Source of the DNA: RGIG4576 sp964606575
Lineage (GTDB): Bacteria; Bacteroidota; Bacteroidia; Bacteroidales; Muribaculaceae
Reading direction: 5' to 3'
Assembly (NCBI GenBank): GCA_964606575.1
Contig: CAZSHA010000003.1
Coordinates: 1-64,000, forward strand
Length of the DNA: 64,000 bases
How positions within the stretch are numbered: position 1 is the first letter of the stretch; each line of letters starts with the position of its first letter. The position numbers and the translations under genes are program-made. Below the pieces are notes generated by a model that worked only from the letters and a program-made list of their open reading frames with translations, was not told where the DNA came from and made no database searches. Below, piece by piece: positions 61,785 to 64,000 of the stretch.

Positions 61785-63107
61785 TTATTTTTTTAGGTTT
61801 AACGAATTAATAATTGTTTGGCGTAATGCCACAACTGCCGGTATAATAGCTGAAACAATGTTTAAAATAAAGCATATCAAAAGTGTGAACATGAACACTT
61901 GCCAATTGAAAAGCATTGCCGGCGATAATTTTCCGCTCGTCAACGTTACATTATAATCTACGGCTGTATTGAACAAAGCAATCATCCACTCCTGGGTTGT
62001 AAACACCACAAGCAAACATAAAACCAACCCAACAACACCGCCTATCGTGGTCAACAACATATTTTCCCATAGCACTTGAGATAGCAACATGCCGTTTGTC
62101 GCTCCATAGGTTTTGCGTATACCCAATTCAGGTAAGCGCTTATTCATCTTCGACGAAATGAGTCCGCTAAGGTTCAAAGCAGGTATGAATATAAGGGCTA
62201 GCAATATATACAAAAGTTTATTAGACATTTCTAGACCATTCTCGGTCATAGTCTTAAAAATATTATTTATATACAAATCCGGACCAAACTTAACACTATG
62301 CTCATATTTTTTATCTTGCTGGCTGAAACGCTTGAACACATCATTTATTTCGGCTTTTAGTTCATCTACGTCATTGTTGCTCTTAGCCACCAACAACAAT
62401 TTTAAATCACCCATCAAAGACTCCGTGTTATTCACATATTCTTGATTAGGAGCTACTGAATATGGCAGCCATATATCAGATGTCGTATAGTTAGACATTG
62501 CCGACGGTACGTCTTTTACTACTCCGCACACCTTATATTCTACGCCATTTATATGTAACAGTTTACCGACAACATCATCGGAAGCATATATAAGTTTCGC
62601 AAAACTTTGCGATAACACAGCTACTCTCGTGAACGATTCAAAATCGACTTTATAGAACGGCTTCCCATGTAGAAAATTAAAATCGAACACTCTCCAATAT
62701 CCATCATCTACATAAAGCGGAAACGCTGGATATTGTTCTTGAGAACCTGCCACTTCAATATAGCTTTCAGAACCCGCCTCATAATAATTCTGCGTAGATG
62801 CTCCTATCTCCTCTAGATGAGGTAAGTTTTCCAACATCTTCAATAAATTGTAAGATGCTAAACGATTCATACTCTCTATTCTACCTCCTGTAGTATCTCT
62901 CAATGCCTTCTGCACGTAAACGACTTCTAGCGTGCGATCACGCTTATATTCAGGATAAAGCGGAGCCGTTTTCACATATATCACAATAAATAAGGTCATT
63001 ATCAAGGCTATAGATAATCCGGTTCCTAGCACATAAATAGCTGAAAACAATTTATTTTGTTTAGCTATTGCCCATGACTGACGTATGTACAATTTTATAT
63101 TTCTCAT
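61785..63107 (-). CDS. MacB/FtsX-type ABC permease, type b, pair 1
   Basis: A 440-residue type b permease: N terminus IKLYIRQSWAIAKQNKLFSA, periplasmic core about 45-285, coupling segment LPELGIRKTYGATNGM, C terminus IINSLNLKK. It is the first permease after the adaptor gene (23-base gap), and so heads the permease series. Confidence 0.9.
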   Translation of the reverse strand: MRNIKLYIRQSWAIAKQNKLFSAIYVLGTGLSIALIMTLFIVIYVKTAPLYPEYKRDRTLEVVYVQKALRDTTGGRIESMNRLASYNLLKMLENLPHLEEIGASTQNYYEAGSESYIEVAGSQEQYPAFPLYVDDGYWRVFDFNFLHGKPFYKVDFESFTRVAVLSQSFAKLIYASDDVVGKLLHINGVEYKVCGVVKDVPSAMSNYTTSDIWLPYSVAPNQEYVNNTESLMGDLKLLLVAKSNNDVDELKAEINDVFKRFSQQDKKYEHSVKFGPDLYINNIFKTMTENGLEMSNKLLYILLALIFIPALNLSGLISSKMNKRLPELGIRKTYGATNGMLLSQVLWENMLLTTIGGVVGLVLCLLVVFTTQEWMIALFNTAVDYNVTLTSGKLSPAMLFNWQVFMFTLLICFILNIVSAIIPAVVALRQTIINSLNLKK

Positions 63108-63130
63108 TTTTTGTTATGTTTTTTGTTATG

Positions 63131-64000
63131 TTATTTGAACCCTACAGTCTTATTAGACTTGAAACGTTTCATGTCACTTATCACAACTTGATCTCCTTCT
63201 TTCAAGCCACTCACCACTTCCACATAATCATAGCTGCTCTCGCCAAGCTCTACTACACGTTTAACAAGTTCGTCGTTTTCTTCCACAAACAAGCTATATT
63301 CGCCAGCACCCACATAAAAAGATGAATTTGGCAATCTAAGTACATTTTCTTTTATAGAATTCACTACAAATATATCGGCTCTCAAACCAGAGCGTAAACG
63401 CTTATGGTTATCATCTTTAAGCATCACAGTAAAGTGTATCACTCCGTTTTTGCTTAACGGATTAACACTTCCCACCGTTCCTTCCATATTCTCATTTCCA
63501 ATCTTCACTATCACTTTTCCACCAGCCTGTACATACTCGCCGTAGGCATCAGCTATAGTTCCGTCTACCCTGAAATGACTCAAATCGCTCACTACGGCAA
63601 TCTTACTGCCTTGGCTCACTTGCGCTCCCACTTCATCTACAATCTCTGTTATTATTGCCTTCCTTGGTGAACGTATTTGGGCATCTTCCAATGTACGCTT
63701 AATTTCAGCCAAATTGCGGCTAGCCACATTTATAACAAGCTGTTTTTCCCTTTCATCGGCAGCTTTCATTTTTCGCTCGTTTACCAACTGTTGGCGCAAC
63801 TGCTCTAATTCCAGTCGACTTGTGTTGCATGAGAACTCCACCTCTTTCACCTTATCATGCGTTCCTGAGCCCAAGCTGTCAAGATAACGTTCGTTTCTCA
63901 ACTCTGCTTCTAGGCGGTCAAGCTTCATTGCCGCAACTTTAACTTTCATAGCCAAATCATCAAGATAAGTCTTATTGCTTATCTTTAACCGTTCAAACTC
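63131..64000 (-). CDS. Periplasmic adaptor (membrane-fusion) protein of a MacA/HlyD type, 5' end outside the window
   Basis: The frame is open to the window edge, so the N terminus, with any signal or anchor, is missing; at least 289 residues are present. A coiled-coil hairpin (ELRNERYLD to ASRNLAEIKRTLEDAQ) is followed by the lipoyl half-motif RSPRKAIITEIVDEVGAQVSQGSK, then beta-barrel and membrane-proximal domains (VSDLSHFRVDGTIADAYGEYV; LRSGLRADIFV). It would join the inner-membrane permeases to the TolC-family channel. It is the first visible gene of the leftward efflux operon. Confidence 0.9.
   Translation of the reverse strand, partial: EFERLKISNKTYLDDLAMKVKVAAMKLDRLEAELRNERYLDSLGSGTHDKVKEVEFSCNTSRLELEQLRQQLVNERKMKAADEREKQLVINVASRNLAEIKRTLEDAQIRSPRKAIITEIVDEVGAQVSQGSKIAVVSDLSHFRVDGTIADAYGEYVQAGGKVIVKIGNENMEGTVGSVNPLSKNGVIHFTVMLKDDNHKRLRSGLRADIFVVNSIKENVLRLPNSSFYVGAGEYSLFVEENDELVKRVVELGESSYDYVEVVSGLKEGDQVVISDMKRFKSNKTVGFK

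Noticed and set aside
1..64000. tRNA, rRNA, CRISPR arrays, transposases, integrases or phage genes
   Set aside because: Looked for typical sequence patterns and neighbours and saw none; apart from the 17-mer and small hairpins there is no repeat that suggests a mobile element.

Overview
The window looks like a chromosomal segment of a Bacteroidales bacterium (phylum Bacteroidota). Pointers are the many promoters of the Bacteroidota type (a TTTG-like -33 box, about 20 bases, then TAnnTTTG at -7), few Shine-Dalgarno sites, lipoproteins with acidic residues after the lipid cysteine, the HU / 29-residue ribosome-associated protein / RNase G block, a Rho factor with a long disordered insertion, and an ilv operon holding an acyl-ACP thioesterase. 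The family cannot be fixed from this sequence alone; base composition and gene content would suit Muribaculaceae or a relative. No tRNA, rRNA, CRISPR array, phage or intact insertion sequence was seen.

Layout. 0-7 kb: HU, the small basic protein, RNase G (rng), an ApbE flavin transferase, a DJ-1/PfpI protein, and a LytTR two-component pair whose kinase carries TPR repeats. 7.4-13.7 kb: the branched-chain amino acid operon read leftward as ilvD-ilvB-ilvN-thioesterase-ilvC, led by what looks like a complete transcription attenuator (valine-rich leader peptide, antiterminator, terminator). 13.9-18.7 kb: a lipidated TamA/Omp85 protein (TamL-like), a HAD phosphatase and a YidE/YbjL-type transporter. 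18.9-22.2 kb: a long rod-shaped RNA resembling 6S RNA, then three envelope proteins (BspA-like LRR lipoprotein, coiled-coil lipoprotein, LysM protein). 22.4-29.6 kb: a second LytTR pair, ruvX-def-ettA, and an RprY/RprX-like pair. 29.6-34.3 kb, leftward: radical SAM protein, aroC, ybaK-like, rho.

34.6-44.8 kb is the most unusual part. Two convergent operons, sharing one bidirectional terminator, encode only exported or membrane proteins: rightward an LPP20-like protein, a transglutaminase-like protein with a Cys-His-Asp triad, a CHASE2 membrane protein and a FecR-like anchored protein; leftward a beta-propeller/OmpA-like protein, a TPR/caspase-like (C14) protease and a DUF4384 protein. Together they look like a periplasmic sensing and proteolysis module for which I know no description.

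44.9-51.4 kb: tilS and pheS on overlapping divergent promoters, nth, a lipoprotein and a DUF5723-like protein. 51.6-64 kb, leftward: an efflux operon with a membrane-fusion adaptor (cut by the window end), three tandem pairs of MacB/FtsX-type permeases, one ATPase, a TolC-family protein and an NtrC-type regulator with no kinase beside it.
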